Of a stretch of DNA of 64,000 nt, positions 17,285 to 26,689 are shown piece after piece. The notes under the pieces are model-generated. The model did not search any database. It was not told where the DNA came from and saw nothing but the letters and a program-made list of their open reading frames with translations. Origin of the DNA: Bacteroidota bacterium. GTDB lineage: Bacteria > Bacteroidota > Bacteroidia > 2-12-FULL-35-15. Every line of letters starts with the position of its first letter. The first letter of the stretch is position 1. Where the stretch lies: assembly GCA_947479085.1 (NCBI GenBank), contig CANJYB010000011.1, positions 1-64,000 of the forward strand. The letters are read 5' to 3'. A program made the position numbers and the translations under genes.

Positions 17285-18181
17285 ATGAGTAAAACCCTTC
17301 AGGCGCATTTAGCACTATTAATTGTCAACCTTATTTATGGTGCTAATTATTCCATAGCCAAAGAAGTAATGCCTGCATACGTTCAGCCATTTGCATTTGT
17401 GCTGATGAGGGTAGGAGGGGCGTTGGTTTTATTCTGGATAGTGAGTGCCATCTTTATTAAAGAAAAGGTGGACAAAAAAGACTTGCCAAGGATGGCCCTC
17501 CTAGCAGTATGCGGAGTGGCCTGCAACCAATTACTTTTTCTGAAAGGGTTAAGCATTACTACCCCTATTAATGCTTCCATCATTATGATTTCCAACCCCA
17601 TTATTGTGCTACTGATAGCTGCAGTGGTTTTGAAAGAGAAAATATCGTTTGGGAAAATAGCAGGAATAGCCTGCGGAATAGCAGGTGCAGCATTCATGCT
17701 ATTGTATAATAAAAACTTTTCCTTTGGTTCGGAAACCATTGGAGGAGATGTAATGATATTGATGAACTCCATTTCCTGGGCCTGTTATGTAGTATTGGTA
17801 AAGCCATTAATGAAAAAGTACAATACGTTTACCATAGTTAAGTGGGTGTTCCTCTTTGGGTTTATTTACGTGTTGCCGTTTGGGTATAACCAGTTTACCC
17901 AGGTTAACTGGGCCACCATGCCTGCCACCGTTTGGCGCGATGTTATATTTGTGGTATTGGGCGTTACCTTTGTCGCTTATGTTTTAAACACCTATGCTTT
18001 GCGGGCGTTAAGCCCTTCTGTGGTGAGTATCTATATTTATCTTCAGCCGTTTTTTGCGACCTTGATAGCCGTGTATTATTACCGTAACGACACCCTTGAT
18101 GCCCATAAAATAATTTCGGCAATACTTATTATTATTGGTGTAGCATTGGTAAGCCAACCGTTTGCCCGCGCAAAGAAATAA
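17285..18181 (+). CDS. EamA/DMT-superfamily transporter
   Basis: 298 aa from ATG 17285. Ten hydrophobic segments form two five-helix EamA repeats (first about 8-130, second about 150-292). Each ends in the characteristic small-residue-rich helices (GLSITTPINASIIMISNPIIVLLIA; ALSPSVVSIYIYLQPFFATLIAV). DMT exporters move amino acids or other small metabolites across the inner membrane; the substrate cannot be read from sequence. Upstream in-frame codons belong to a dispersed repeat, so the ATG is preferred. Confidence 0.9.
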   Translation: MSKTLQAHLALLIVNLIYGANYSIAKEVMPAYVQPFAFVLMRVGGALVLFWIVSAIFIKEKVDKKDLPRMALLAVCGVACNQLLFLKGLSITTPINASIIMISNPIIVLLIAAVVLKEKISFGKIAGIACGIAGAAFMLLYNKNFSFGSETIGGDVMILMNSISWACYVVLVKPLMKKYNTFTIVKWVFLFGFIYVLPFGYNQFTQVNWATMPATVWRDVIFVVLGVTFVAYVLNTYALRALSPSVVSIYIYLQPFFATLIAVYYYRNDTLDAHKIISAILIIIGVALVSQPFARAKK

Positions 18182-18223
18182 AGGCCTGTTTTTATTCTGA
18201 AATTTTACAAATCTATTTTTGCA

Positions 18224-18256
18224 TTTGTGTAACAAAAACATATTTGTTTACATTTG
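18224..18256 (+). promoter_or_regulatory. Bacteroidota-type promoter upstream of yicC
   Basis: TTTG at 18224-18227, a 21-nt spacer and TACATTTG at 18249-18256 match the consensus. The predicted start of transcription is near 18263, giving a leader of about 16 nt. Confidence 0.75.
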
Positions 18257-18278
18257 TTTTCTAATTTAAAAAGCATCC

Positions 18279-19154
18279 ATGATTAAATCAATGACGGGTT
18301 TCGGGAAAGCCACCAATGAATTTTCCGCTAAAAAGATTACTGTTGAAGTACGTTCATTGAATAGCAGGCAACTGGATTTAAACCTGAGAATGCCTTATTC
18401 TTACAAGGAAAAGGAACTGGAACTGCGGGCTGAAATATCAAAACAAATAGAACGGGGGAAGGTAGATATTACTATTTACACAGAGTTTCTACAGGAAGCT
18501 TTACCTCTTGCCATTAATAAAACATTAGCCAAAAGCTATCATAAAGAATTAAAGGCGCTTGCTGAAGAACTGAACGAAGACACCACCGATTTACTTGCCC
18601 TTACCATGAAAATGCCGGATGTGTTAAAGGCAGAAAAGGAGATTGTGGAACTGGACATGGAAGAATGGAAACAGGTAAAAGCAACAACAGATAAAGCCAT
18701 TGAAGCTTTTCAGAAGTTCAGGGACGATGAAGGAAAAACACTGTCGGATGAATTCGAGATGCGAATTGGCATTATAGATAAATTACTGGCAGAGGTTGTT
18801 TCCATGGATGCTTCGAGAGTAGAGAACATCAGAAACAGGATAAAAAGCAATATAGCAGAGGTAATAGAAAAGGAAAAGATAGACGAAAACCGTTTTGAAC
18901 AGGAACTTATTTACTACATCGAAAAGCTGGACATAACAGAAGAGAAATTACGATTGAAAACCCATCTTGATTATTTTTCAGAAGCAATGAAAGAGCTGGG
19001 TAGCGGAAGAAAACTGGGATTCATTGCCCAGGAAATAGGGAGGGAGATAAATACCATTGGCTCCAAAGCAAATGATGCAACGGTGCAAAAGATGGTAGTT
19101 CAAATGAAAGATGAACTGGAAAAAATAAAGGAACAATTACTAAATGTACTTTAA
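18279..19154 (+). CDS. yicC: YicC family endoribonuclease
   Basis: 291 aa. MIKSMTGFGKA is the hallmark YicC N-terminus, and the acidic C-terminal DUF1732 part (EKLDITEEKLRLKTHLDYF; GRKLGFIAQEIGREINTIGSKAND) holds the conserved residues. YicC proteins are hexameric RNases that affect sRNA turnover. It heads a probable yicC-gmk-ACMSD transcript from a well-matched promoter, although a dispersed repeat separates it from gmk. Confidence 0.95.
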   Translation: MIKSMTGFGKATNEFSAKKITVEVRSLNSRQLDLNLRMPYSYKEKELELRAEISKQIERGKVDITIYTEFLQEALPLAINKTLAKSYHKELKALAEELNEDTTDLLALTMKMPDVLKAEKEIVELDMEEWKQVKATTDKAIEAFQKFRDDEGKTLSDEFEMRIGIIDKLLAEVVSMDASRVENIRNRIKSNIAEVIEKEKIDENRFEQELIYYIEKLDITEEKLRLKTHLDYFSEAMKELGSGRKLGFIAQEIGREINTIGSKANDATVQKMVVQMKDELEKIKEQLLNVL

Positions 19155-19155
19155 G

Positions 19156-19222
19156 TTTAAAGTTGGAAAGTCCAAAGTTGCACGGACTTTAAACTATCTA
19201 ACTTTGGACATTGGACTAAAAT
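19156..19222. repeat. AAAGTT/AACTTT dispersed inverted repeat between yicC and gmk
   Basis: AGTTTAAAGTTGGAAAGTCC...GGACTTTAAACT with an inner TAACTTTGGAC, forming an imperfect hairpin of about 65 nt just before the gmk start. Its position inside a conserved operon suggests a recent insertion. Confidence 0.6.
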
Positions 19223-19225
19223 AAA

Positions 19226-19789
19226 ATGAAAGGCAAAGTCATCATATTTTCAGCACCTTCCGGTGCAGGTAAAACAACCATCGTGCAGCACTTATTAAAA
19301 GTGTATCCACAGCTGGAGTTTTCGGTGTCTGCCTGCAGTCGCGAGAAGCGAAATGGCGAAACCAACGGGGTGGATTATTATTTTATTTCTGTTGAAGAGT
19401 TCAAGCAGAAAATTGCGAATGGAGAATTTGCAGAATATGAAGAAGTGTATAAGGACAATTTTTACGGAACATTAAAATCGGAAATAGAACGCATCTGGAA
19501 GAAAGGGAAGCATATTATATTTGATATGGATGTGATGGGAGGATTAAACTTACGGCTTCAGTTTGGAGATAATGCATTGGCTATTTTTGTAATGCCACCA
19601 TCTGTTGACCACCTTGAATTGCGTTTAAAATCAAGAGAAACAGAAACACCGGAAAGCATTGCAAGGAGGATAGGAAAAGCAGGACAGGAGATTAAAAAGG
19701 CAAGCCTGTTTGATAATATAATATTGAACGACCACCTGGAAACCGCCCTGGCAGAAGCAGAAAAATTAGTGGGAGATTTTTTAAAATAG
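19226..19789 (+). CDS. gmk: Guanylate kinase
   Basis: 187 aa. It phosphorylates GMP to GDP with ATP. The P-loop APSGAGKT is at 10-17, the GMP-binding SACSREKRNGETNGVDYYF region follows, with EYEEVYKDNFYGT and the lid SRETETPESIARRIGKAG. Length is normal. It follows yicC as in many bacteria. The downstream start is 3 nt after its stop. Confidence 0.97.
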   Translation: MKGKVIIFSAPSGAGKTTIVQHLLKVYPQLEFSVSACSREKRNGETNGVDYYFISVEEFKQKIANGEFAEYEEVYKDNFYGTLKSEIERIWKKGKHIIFDMDVMGGLNLRLQFGDNALAIFVMPPSVDHLELRLKSRETETPESIARRIGKAGQEIKKASLFDNIILNDHLETALAEAEKLVGDFLK

Positions 19790-19792
19790 AAG

Positions 19793-20815
19793 ATGACAAA
19801 CACGCTTACCATAGATATTCACACCCACATTCTGCCTGAAAACATTCCCAACTGGAAAGAGAAATTCGGTTATGGAGGATTTATACATTTGGAACATCAT
19901 AAGCCCTGCTGTGCAAAAATGCTGAAAGATGATGGGCATCTTTTCCGTGAAATAGAAAGCAATTGCTGGGATGCAGAAAAGCGAATGGAAGAATGTGATC
20001 ATCATAATGTGCATGTACAGGTATTGTCTACGGTGCCGGTAATGTTTAATTACTGGGCCAAACCGAACGATTGCCTGGAGATATCCATGTTTCTGAACGA
20101 CCATATTGCAGACATTGTAAAAAGGCATCCAAAACGGTTTGTTGGTTTAGGAACCATACCCTTGCAGGCGCCCGAACTTGCTGTAAAGGAGCTGGAGCGA
20201 TGTATGAAAATCGGGTTACGGGGAGTTCAGATAGGTTCGCATGTTATTAAAGACTGGAACCTTGGCTCTCCTGCTTTGTTCCCGATATTTGAGAAAGCGC
20301 AGGAACTTGGAGCTGCTGTATTTGTTCATCCCTGGCAAATGATGGGAGAAGAACACATTCAGCGTTACTGGTTGCCGTGGCTGGTGGGTATGCCCGCAGA
20401 AACATCAAGAGCAATATGTTCATTAATATTTGGCGGAGTGCTGGAAAAGTTTCCTAACCTTAAAGTTGCATTTGCCCATGGCGGGGGTAGTTTCCCTTCC
20501 ACCATAGGCCGTATTGAGCATGGTTTTCATTGCCGTCCCGATTTGGTAGCTATTCATAATAATAAGAACCCACGTGATTATATAGGCAAATTCTGGATTG
20601 ACAGCCTCGTACATGATTCCCTTATGTTGGATTATATTGTAAAAATGTTCGGTCCGCAACGGGTGGCACTTGGTAGCGATTACCCTTTTCCCCTTGGCGA
20701 AAACGAACCGGGAAGCCTTATTAAATCAATGCCCTATGATGATGCCACCAAGGAATTGCTGTTAAATGGTTCAGCTTTGGAATGGCTGGGGTTGAAGAAA
20801 GAAATGTTCCTGTAG
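19793..20815 (+). CDS. nbaD: 2-amino-3-carboxymuconate-6-semialdehyde decarboxylase (ACMSD)
   Basis: 340 aa amidohydrolase-fold decarboxylase. It removes CO2 from ACMS, steering kynurenine breakdown away from quinolinate/NAD toward 2-aminomuconate. Predicted zinc ligands are His10 and His12 (DIHTH), His179 (VHPW) and Asp296 (GSDYPFP), with His229 (AHGGGSFP) as catalytic base and Arg52/Arg247 as substrate arginines. Its substrate is made by the dioxygenase encoded at 6446. It sits 3 nt after gmk, in the slot that I recall being taken by nadD in many Bacteroidota. Confidence 0.94.
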   Translation: MTNTLTIDIHTHILPENIPNWKEKFGYGGFIHLEHHKPCCAKMLKDDGHLFREIESNCWDAEKRMEECDHHNVHVQVLSTVPVMFNYWAKPNDCLEISMFLNDHIADIVKRHPKRFVGLGTIPLQAPELAVKELERCMKIGLRGVQIGSHVIKDWNLGSPALFPIFEKAQELGAAVFVHPWQMMGEEHIQRYWLPWLVGMPAETSRAICSLIFGGVLEKFPNLKVAFAHGGGSFPSTIGRIEHGFHCRPDLVAIHNNKNPRDYIGKFWIDSLVHDSLMLDYIVKMFGPQRVALGSDYPFPLGENEPGSLIKSMPYDDATKELLLNGSALEWLGLKKEMFL

Positions 20816-20947
20816 CTCTTTCTTTCTTCTGGCTTTTCTTCTTTCAGGCCAATACCAACTTTTTATTTTCACCTTCCATCACAATATAATTTGAAAAGAG
20901 GTTTTTTTTCCCAACCTTTGGCGAACCAAATTTATACTTTCAAAAAA

Positions 20948-23677
20948 ATGAATTCAAAAAAACACATAGCAGTATTTTTTATTGCGGTCACTCTTGTGTC
21001 CTGTAACCTGTTTAAAAGACAGCAGGAAACGGCCAAAGAAGACCTTCCTGAAATTCATCTCGACACTGTAAAAGTAACCGCACAGGCTCCCGAACCTTTA
21101 AAATACCAACCTTCTGCCACAAGATTAACAGATCTTATTCATACCCGGCTGGAAGTAAGCTTTGACTGGGCAAAACAATATATGTATGGTAAAGCAACAA
21201 TAACAGCGAAACCATATTTCTATCCTTCATCCACCATTGTGCTCGATGCAAGGGGAATGGAAATAAAGCAGGTGTCGCTGGTAAAAAAGGAAGTAGTTAC
21301 TACTGTAAATCAAAATGTAAAGCAGGATAATGCTTCGAAAGGCTCTTCAACCAAAAACAAGAAAACAGAAGAACCATTAACCACATTTGATACTGTACTT
21401 AATAAAGTCCCTCTTCAGTTTAAATACGAAAACGATTTGCTTACCATTCAATTGGACAAGGAGTATAAGAACACTGAAAAGTACACCGTTTTTATTGATT
21501 ATGTTTCTAAACCTAACGAGTTAAAAAAAGAAGGAGGAAGTGCCGCCATCAATGATGACAAAGGGTTATATTTCATTAACCCAGACGGGAAGGAAAAAGA
21601 TAAACCCCAACAAATATGGACACAAGGAGAAACACAATCCAACTCTGTATGGTTTCCTACCATTGATAGGCCCAACGAAAGAATGACGGAAGAAATATTT
21701 ATCACAGTTGATAAAAAGTATGTAACGCTTTCTAATGGCGAACTTATTTCAACCACCGACAATGAAGACAATACCCGCACCGACTACTGGAAAATGGATT
21801 TACCTCACGCCCCTTACCTTGTAATGATGGCCATAGGAGAGTTTTCGGTGGTGAAGGATAAGTGGAAAGATATGGAAGTAAATTATTACGTGGAAAAAGA
21901 ATACGAACCTTATGCCAAAGCCATATTTGGAAACACTCCGCAGATGATAGAATTCTTCTCTAACAAGCTTGGTGTTCCTTTTCCATGGATAAAATATTCC
22001 CAGGTGGTGGTTCGTGATTATGTTTCCGGGGCGATGGAAAACACCACTGCCACATTACATTCTCAGGTGTTGCAGCAAACGGACAGAGAAATGCTGGACA
22101 GAAATCATGAAGATGTGATTTCACATGAATTGTTCCATTCCTGGTTTGGAGATTATGTTACAACGGAATCCTGGAGCAACACTCCTCTTAACGAATCATT
22201 TGCTACTTATGGTGAATACCTGTGGGATGAATATAAATATGGAAAGGATATGGCAGATTATCATAGTGCCGAATCGAGGGCAGGGTATTTATCGGAAGCC
22301 AAAAGAAAAGAGGAGCCTTTGATTCGATATAAATATGATGACAGGGAAGACATGTTTGATGCACATAGCTATAACAAAGGAGGACAGGTGCTGCACATGC
22401 TGCGTAAATATGTGGGAGATGATGCCTTTTTTGCTTCGCTGAAATTGTACCTGGAAACAAACAAATTCAATTCTGTTGAAATTCATAATTTGCGTTTGGC
22501 ATTCGAACAGGTAACAGGGGAAGATATGAACTGGTTCTTTAATCAATGGTTCCTGTCTCCCGGCCATCCTTTATTGGATATAAAAACAGAGTATGACGAA
22601 GTAAATAAAAAAGAACGGATAGAAATAAAACAAACACAGAATTTCGAGAAGGTGCCCCTTTATACTATTCCCATGTATGTTGACATATATGTTAACGGTA
22701 AAGTGGATAGAAAAAAAATCACCCTTACAAAAGCCGATGAGGTGATGGTATTTGATGTTGCCGGTTTGCCGGACCTGGTGAATGTGGATGCTGAAAAACA
22801 ATTGCTTTGCGAAAAAACCGAAACCAAAACAATAAGGGAATTGGCCTATCAGTATAAGCACGCACCAGAGTATTTGGATAGAGAAGAAGCTCTTTCCGAA
22901 TTAGCGCACAAACCGAAAGACAGCATTGCCACAGCAATAATACTTTCAGCATTAAACGATAAATTTTTTGCGCTGCGCGAAGAAGCCATTGTTGCGCTAA
23001 AAGATATTCCACCCGGGCACGAAACGGAAATAAAGAACAAGCTGGTAAATATTGCCAAAACGGATGAAAAGGCAGAAGTACGTGCAACGGCATTAGAGTT
23101 TTTATCTCTTAAATATAAAGACGAAGACTTACAGGCTGTTTATAAAAACGCACTGAACGACAAAGCTTACAGTGTACTTGGTATTGCATTGGAAGCTTAC
23201 GCTAAAGCCAATCCGCAGGAAGGAATGAAGATAGCCGGACAGTTTGAAAACGAAAAAAGCAAGGACATATTAAGTGCTGTGGCGGAATTATATTCAGCTT
23301 ATGGCACTGACGATAACAATGAGTTTTTTCTGAAGGCTCAGGATAAATACAAAGGTTTTTCAGCCATTGAATTCATCACGCAATATGTTTCCTTTCTGAA
23401 GAATGCAAAGAAGGATGAAACCGTTAATTCGGGAGTTGCTTTGTTAGCGAGCATTGCAAAAGATGATACCGCTATTAAATGGGTGGCTTATTATGCAAAG
23501 AAGTCCATCAGCGACTTGGCCATAATGTATGAAGAGCGCGAAAAGAAAGCCACACAACAACTTGATAATTTAAAGGCTGCAAATGTGAACGCATCTACAA
23601 CAGAACTGGAGTTCCAGATAGGCGCGGCAAAAGACCAGAAGTTAAAAATAACGGAGATTTACCTTGGGCTGAAATAA
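20948..23677 (+). CDS. M1 family metallopeptidase (aminopeptidase N-like), lipoprotein
   Basis: 909 aa from ATG 20948. The N-terminus MNSKKHIAVFFIAVTLVSC has a lipobox (LVSC), so it is probably a lipoprotein facing the periplasm or surface. The exopeptidase motif GAMEN is near residue 361, and HELFH...18 aa...E (zinc site HExxHx18E) near 392-415. The C-terminal third (about 640-909) is made of HEAT/ARM-like helical repeats, as in family M1. An earlier TTG-start extension lacks a signal-like sequence and is rejected. It cleaves N-terminal residues from peptides. It is followed immediately by a convergent TPR gene. Confidence 0.93.
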   Translation: MNSKKHIAVFFIAVTLVSCNLFKRQQETAKEDLPEIHLDTVKVTAQAPEPLKYQPSATRLTDLIHTRLEVSFDWAKQYMYGKATITAKPYFYPSSTIVLDARGMEIKQVSLVKKEVVTTVNQNVKQDNASKGSSTKNKKTEEPLTTFDTVLNKVPLQFKYENDLLTIQLDKEYKNTEKYTVFIDYVSKPNELKKEGGSAAINDDKGLYFINPDGKEKDKPQQIWTQGETQSNSVWFPTIDRPNERMTEEIFITVDKKYVTLSNGELISTTDNEDNTRTDYWKMDLPHAPYLVMMAIGEFSVVKDKWKDMEVNYYVEKEYEPYAKAIFGNTPQMIEFFSNKLGVPFPWIKYSQVVVRDYVSGAMENTTATLHSQVLQQTDREMLDRNHEDVISHELFHSWFGDYVTTESWSNTPLNESFATYGEYLWDEYKYGKDMADYHSAESRAGYLSEAKRKEEPLIRYKYDDREDMFDAHSYNKGGQVLHMLRKYVGDDAFFASLKLYLETNKFNSVEIHNLRLAFEQVTGEDMNWFFNQWFLSPGHPLLDIKTEYDEVNKKERIEIKQTQNFEKVPLYTIPMYVDIYVNGKVDRKKITLTKADEVMVFDVAGLPDLVNVDAEKQLLCEKTETKTIRELAYQYKHAPEYLDREEALSELAHKPKDSIATAIILSALNDKFFALREEAIVALKDIPPGHETEIKNKLVNIAKTDEKAEVRATALEFLSLKYKDEDLQAVYKNALNDKAYSVLGIALEAYAKANPQEGMKIAGQFENEKSKDILSAVAELYSAYGTDDNNEFFLKAQDKYKGFSAIEFITQYVSFLKNAKKDETVNSGVALLASIAKDDTAIKWVAYYAKKSISDLAIMYEEREKKATQQLDNLKAANVNASTTELEFQIGAAKDQKLKITEIYLGLK

Positions 23678-23681
23678 TAGC

Positions 23682-23996
23682 TTAATCTTCCAGCATCATC
23701 AGGGCTTCATTCAGCTCTCCCTGTGCCTTGCGGTTGTTTTGTGTTTTTGCTATGGCAATACCTTTTGTATACGTATCTGTTGCTTTTTCTATAGCCCCTG
23801 TTTGCTCATAGTATTTACCTAACTGATAATAGGCACCAAGGTAATTTTCATCTCTCTTCAGCAATGCTTCTGTAAGTTCTATAGCTGTTGGAACATCATT
23901 GTTTTTAGCATACTCCAATGCCAATGCATAATTTAAGAATGAATCATTAGGTTCATCCTTTAACATTTCAATAAGTTGTTGGAGGCGGGTGGACAT
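23682..23996 (-). CDS. Small TPR-repeat protein
   Basis: 104 aa. Two to three tetratricopeptide units are visible (FLNYALALEYAKNNDVPTAI; LGAYYQLGKYYEQTGAIEKA; TYTKGIAIAKTQNNRKAQGEL), with no signal peptide. This is a protein-protein interaction scaffold; the partner is unknown. It ends 4 nt from the convergent M1 peptidase gene and lies downstream of pheS on the same strand, but a dispersed repeat (24001-24112) separates them. Confidence 0.82.
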   Translation of the reverse strand: MSTRLQQLIEMLKDEPNDSFLNYALALEYAKNNDVPTAIELTEALLKRDENYLGAYYQLGKYYEQTGAIEKATDTYTKGIAIAKTQNNRKAQGELNEALMMLED

Positions 23997-24000
23997 ATTT

Positions 24001-24112
24001 TATACTACGAATTACGAATGATTTCGAATTACATATCCTGAAATTACAAATTAAACGTGAGCCCGAAATGACCTCATATTCGTTATTCGTTGAGATTCGT
24101 AATTCGCAGGAA
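24001..24112. repeat. Dispersed GAATTACGAAT inverted repeat
   Basis: TACGAATTACGAATGATTTCGAATTA on the left and TTCGTTATTCGTTGAGATTCGTAATTCG on the right can pair into an imperfect long hairpin. It fills the gap between the TPR gene and pheS. Confidence 0.6.
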
Positions 24113-24115
24113 TAT

Positions 24116-25138
24116 CTATATTACTGACTTAAATTGTTTCAAGAACCTAACATCATTTTCGAAGAACAAACGCAAATCGTTTACCTGGTATTTAAGCATG
24201 GTAATACGTTCTATCCCCATACCGAAAGCAAAGCCACTGTATTGGGATGAATCTATTTTACAATTATCGAGCACGGCAGGGTCTACCATCCCGCAACCTA
24301 AAATCTCTACCCAGCCGGCACCTTTGCAAATGTTACATCCTTTGCCCTGACAAAAAGGGCAGGAAATATCCATCTCTGCACTGATTTCGGTAAACGGAAA
24401 GAAAGATGGACGCAAACGAATCTGTGTTTCCTCACCAAACATTTCTTTGGAGAAATATAAAAGTGTTTGTTTCAAATCAGCAAACGAAACCTTTTTATCA
24501 ATGTATAATCCTTCCACCTGGTGAAACTGGCAATGCGCACGTGCCGAAATGGCTTCGTTGCGATACACTCTTCCGGGAGATATCGTCCGGATAGGTGGTT
24601 GAGAACCTTCCATAATATGTACCTGTACAGAAGACGTTTGTGTTCTTAATACCATATCAGGGTTTTCGCTGATGTAGAACGTATCCTGCATGTCTCTTGC
24701 AGGATGATCATGCGGAGTATTTAAAGCTGTAAAGTTATGCCAGTCGTCTTCTATTTCCGGACCATCGGATACCGTAAACCCTATGCGGGCAAAGATGTCT
24801 TCTATCTGGTTACGAACCAATGACAAGGGATGACGAGAGCCAACGGCAACCGTTTCGCCAGGAAGGGTTAAGTCGAGGCCTGAAGTTTTTTCATCATCTT
24901 TATGTTCATACTTTTCTTTCAGGTGATTGATTTTATCCTGGGCTTTGGCTTTCAGTTCGTTTAATAGCAGACCTGTTTCCTTTTTCAGTTCGTGCGGAAC
25001 GTTTTTAAAATCGTCAAACAGTTCGGTTACTTTTCCTTTCTTGCTTAATATCTTAATCCGGAATTCTTCCACATGCTCCTTGCTGCTGGCGGTGAACTCT
25101 TCTATTTCCGTTAATAATTTATCTATTCTGTCTCTCAT
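24116..25138 (-). CDS. pheS: Phenylalanine--tRNA ligase alpha subunit
   Basis: 340 aa class II aminoacyl-tRNA synthetase subunit. An N-terminal coiled coil (1-85, tRNA contact) precedes the catalytic core with motif 2 (FHQVEGLYIDK), a CPFCQGKGCNICKGAGW stretch with four Cys, and motif 3 (GFAFGMGIERITML). The beta subunit (pheT) is not adjacent. Length and motifs are normal for the bacterial alpha subunit. It starts beside a dispersed CCCTGTCAGGG palindrome. Confidence 0.97.
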   Translation of the reverse strand: MRDRIDKLLTEIEEFTASSKEHVEEFRIKILSKKGKVTELFDDFKNVPHELKKETGLLLNELKAKAQDKINHLKEKYEHKDDEKTSGLDLTLPGETVAVGSRHPLSLVRNQIEDIFARIGFTVSDGPEIEDDWHNFTALNTPHDHPARDMQDTFYISENPDMVLRTQTSSVQVHIMEGSQPPIRTISPGRVYRNEAISARAHCQFHQVEGLYIDKKVSFADLKQTLLYFSKEMFGEETQIRLRPSFFPFTEISAEMDISCPFCQGKGCNICKGAGWVEILGCGMVDPAVLDNCKIDSSQYSGFAFGMGIERITMLKYQVNDLRLFFENDVRFLKQFKSVI

Positions 25139-25158
25139 CTTTATTTACTAGTTGTTAA

Positions 25159-25187
25159 CCCTGTCAGGGTTCCAAACCCTGACAGGG
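25159..25187. repeat. Dispersed palindrome, CCCCTGTCAGGGTT family, copy 2
   Basis: CCCTGTCAGGGTT-CCA-AACCCTGACAGGG, perfect 13-bp arms, between pheS and the upstream cyclophilin gene on the same strand. Same element as at 6406 and 32274. Confidence 0.85.
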
Positions 25188-25228
25188 GTAGTGCGGAACA
25201 TTGACTCGGTAAAAATTATTCCGCGAAG

Positions 25229-26077
25229 TTACTGAATTATTGAAACACTGATAATCCTTATGTCTTTCTTTGGCCGTGATGTTTTTCTTTCCACATCCTG
25301 TTTGGCAATGTCATCAATTACTTCAAAGCCTTCGTAGACTTCGCCAAACACGGTATAGCTTCCATCCAGGTGAGGTGTTCCGCCTGTGGTGGTATATGTT
25401 TTTGTTTGTTCTTCCGAAAAAGCATAAGGTGCAACACCCGGAAGTTCTGTGTCCAGTTGCTTGTTAATAATATCATTTATATATTTCAGACTATCCGGAA
25501 TAGCCGCTTTTGCATACCGGGTGTATTGTTCCAATAGTGTTTTGTTTTCCGGGCGATTAATAATCTGGTTGAAGAGTTTCATTTTTGTGATCCGTTTTGC
25601 CTGTACTTTTAATAAGGAATCGGTAAACACTTTTCCCTGTACAATATAAAACTGCGAACCCGAAGACGCCTGCGAAGGGTTATCCAAATCACTTTCGCGG
25701 GCTGCTGCCAATGCTCCTTTTTTATGAAACAGCTTAGGGTTAAACTCGGCAGGAATGGTATAAGGGGGACCTCCGTCACCCAATGTTTTATCAGGCAAAG
25801 CTCTTTTCGAATCAGGGTCTCCGCCCTGTATCATAAAGTTTTGAATCACGCGGTGAAACAATAAACTATCGTAATAATGGTCTTTCACCAGCTTCAGAAA
25901 GTTATCCCTGTGCAGTGGTGTTTCGTTGTACAGCCTTATTTTTATCACCCCCATGTCGGTCAGTATCATCACTTTTGTTTGCCCGGAACCTCCATCCATC
26001 AGGGGTTTGAACGAAACCGAAAGAATACAAACAAAGGCAACAGTAAACAGGGAAATAAATTTATTTTTGCAGTTCAT
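25229..26077 (-). CDS. Exported cyclophilin-type peptidyl-prolyl isomerase
   Basis: 282 aa. A signal peptide (about 1-22) precedes the cyclophilin core: MGVIKIRLYNETPLHRDNFLKLV, FHRVIQNFMIQGGDP, ASSGSQFYIVQGK and FGEVYEGFEVIDDIA. It contains the catalytic Arg (FHR) and Gln/Phe residues. An insertion of about 70 aa (KAQRITKMKLFNQI... to SEEQTKTY) interrupts the core, as in many Bacteroidota homologues. It catalyses proline cis-trans isomerisation in the periplasm during protein folding. It precedes pheS on the same strand. Confidence 0.93.
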   Translation of the reverse strand: MNCKNKFISLFTVAFVCILSVSFKPLMDGGSGQTKVMILTDMGVIKIRLYNETPLHRDNFLKLVKDHYYDSLLFHRVIQNFMIQGGDPDSKRALPDKTLGDGGPPYTIPAEFNPKLFHKKGALAAARESDLDNPSQASSGSQFYIVQGKVFTDSLLKVQAKRITKMKLFNQIINRPENKTLLEQYTRYAKAAIPDSLKYINDIINKQLDTELPGVAPYAFSEEQTKTYTTTGGTPHLDGSYTVFGEVYEGFEVIDDIAKQDVERKTSRPKKDIRIISVSIIQ

Positions 26078-26168
26078 TAATAAAGTATTAAATTTGTTGT
26101 CCGTAAAGATAATTAAGACTGTTATAAATACTATAAAAAAATCAAACTTTAATAAAACGAATCATTAG

Positions 26169-26543
26169 ATGAAGACTCTTATTTCAAAATTATTTGCTGT
26201 TGCAGGCGTTGTGTTTTTAATAGGTGCAGCGACCTCCATTTCTTCGTGCAAGAAAGATCAGACCTGCCACGGACACGTGAATGTGTACGATTCGATAGCA
26301 CAAAAAGTAGCAGGAGCAACCGTTAGAATAGATGCTTACAGTATTAATGGAGATATAACATACACGGCAATAACTGACGGACAGGGAGAAGCTTCCTTTG
26401 ATGTGGCATTACCTGCTATTTTTGATGTTTATGTTTTTAAGGATGATATCCCGGGACCAATTTCAAGAAGAGAAGGAAAAGGGTCGTTGAACCTGGATGA
26501 ACCAAGAAAAGACAATTGGACCACCATTACCATTAAGCAATAA
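26169..26543 (+). CDS. Small lipoprotein with carboxypeptidase-regulatory-like fold
   Basis: 124 aa. The signal peptide ends in a lipobox at Cys27 (SISSC), so the mature protein starts CKKDQTC. The remaining ~95 aa have the beta-sandwich pattern of carboxypeptidase regulatory-like/Ig domains (GHVNVYDSIAQKVAGATVRID; DGQGEASFDVALPAIFDVYV). Function is unknown. Divergent from the cyclophilin gene. No operon partner; a dispersed repeat follows. Confidence 0.78.
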   Translation: MKTLISKLFAVAGVVFLIGAATSISSCKKDQTCHGHVNVYDSIAQKVAGATVRIDAYSINGDITYTAITDGQGEASFDVALPAIFDVYVFKDDIPGPISRREGKGSLNLDEPRKDNWTTITIKQ

Positions 26544-26585
26544 GAGTTTCCTGTTTATTGTTTTCTTTGTGACAAATTTTTTTTA

Positions 26586-26630
26586 TTACACAGAGAAATA
26601 AAAGGAGGAGACACAGAGAACCACAGAGAA
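26586..26630. repeat. CACAGAG dispersed repeat, partial copy
   Basis: ACACAGAGAAATAAAAGGAG then ACACAGAGAACCACAGAG; half of the element at 15261-15349. Confidence 0.7.
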
Positions 26631-26689
26631 TTTATTTCTTCTAAGAGTGAAAAGTACTTAGTACTTAATACTTTCTTCTCAATACTTCC

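Noticed and set aside
20891-20947. TTG start 19 codons upstream of the M1 peptidase ATG
   Set aside because: The extension lacks a signal sequence, and the lipoprotein signal begins exactly at ATG 20948.
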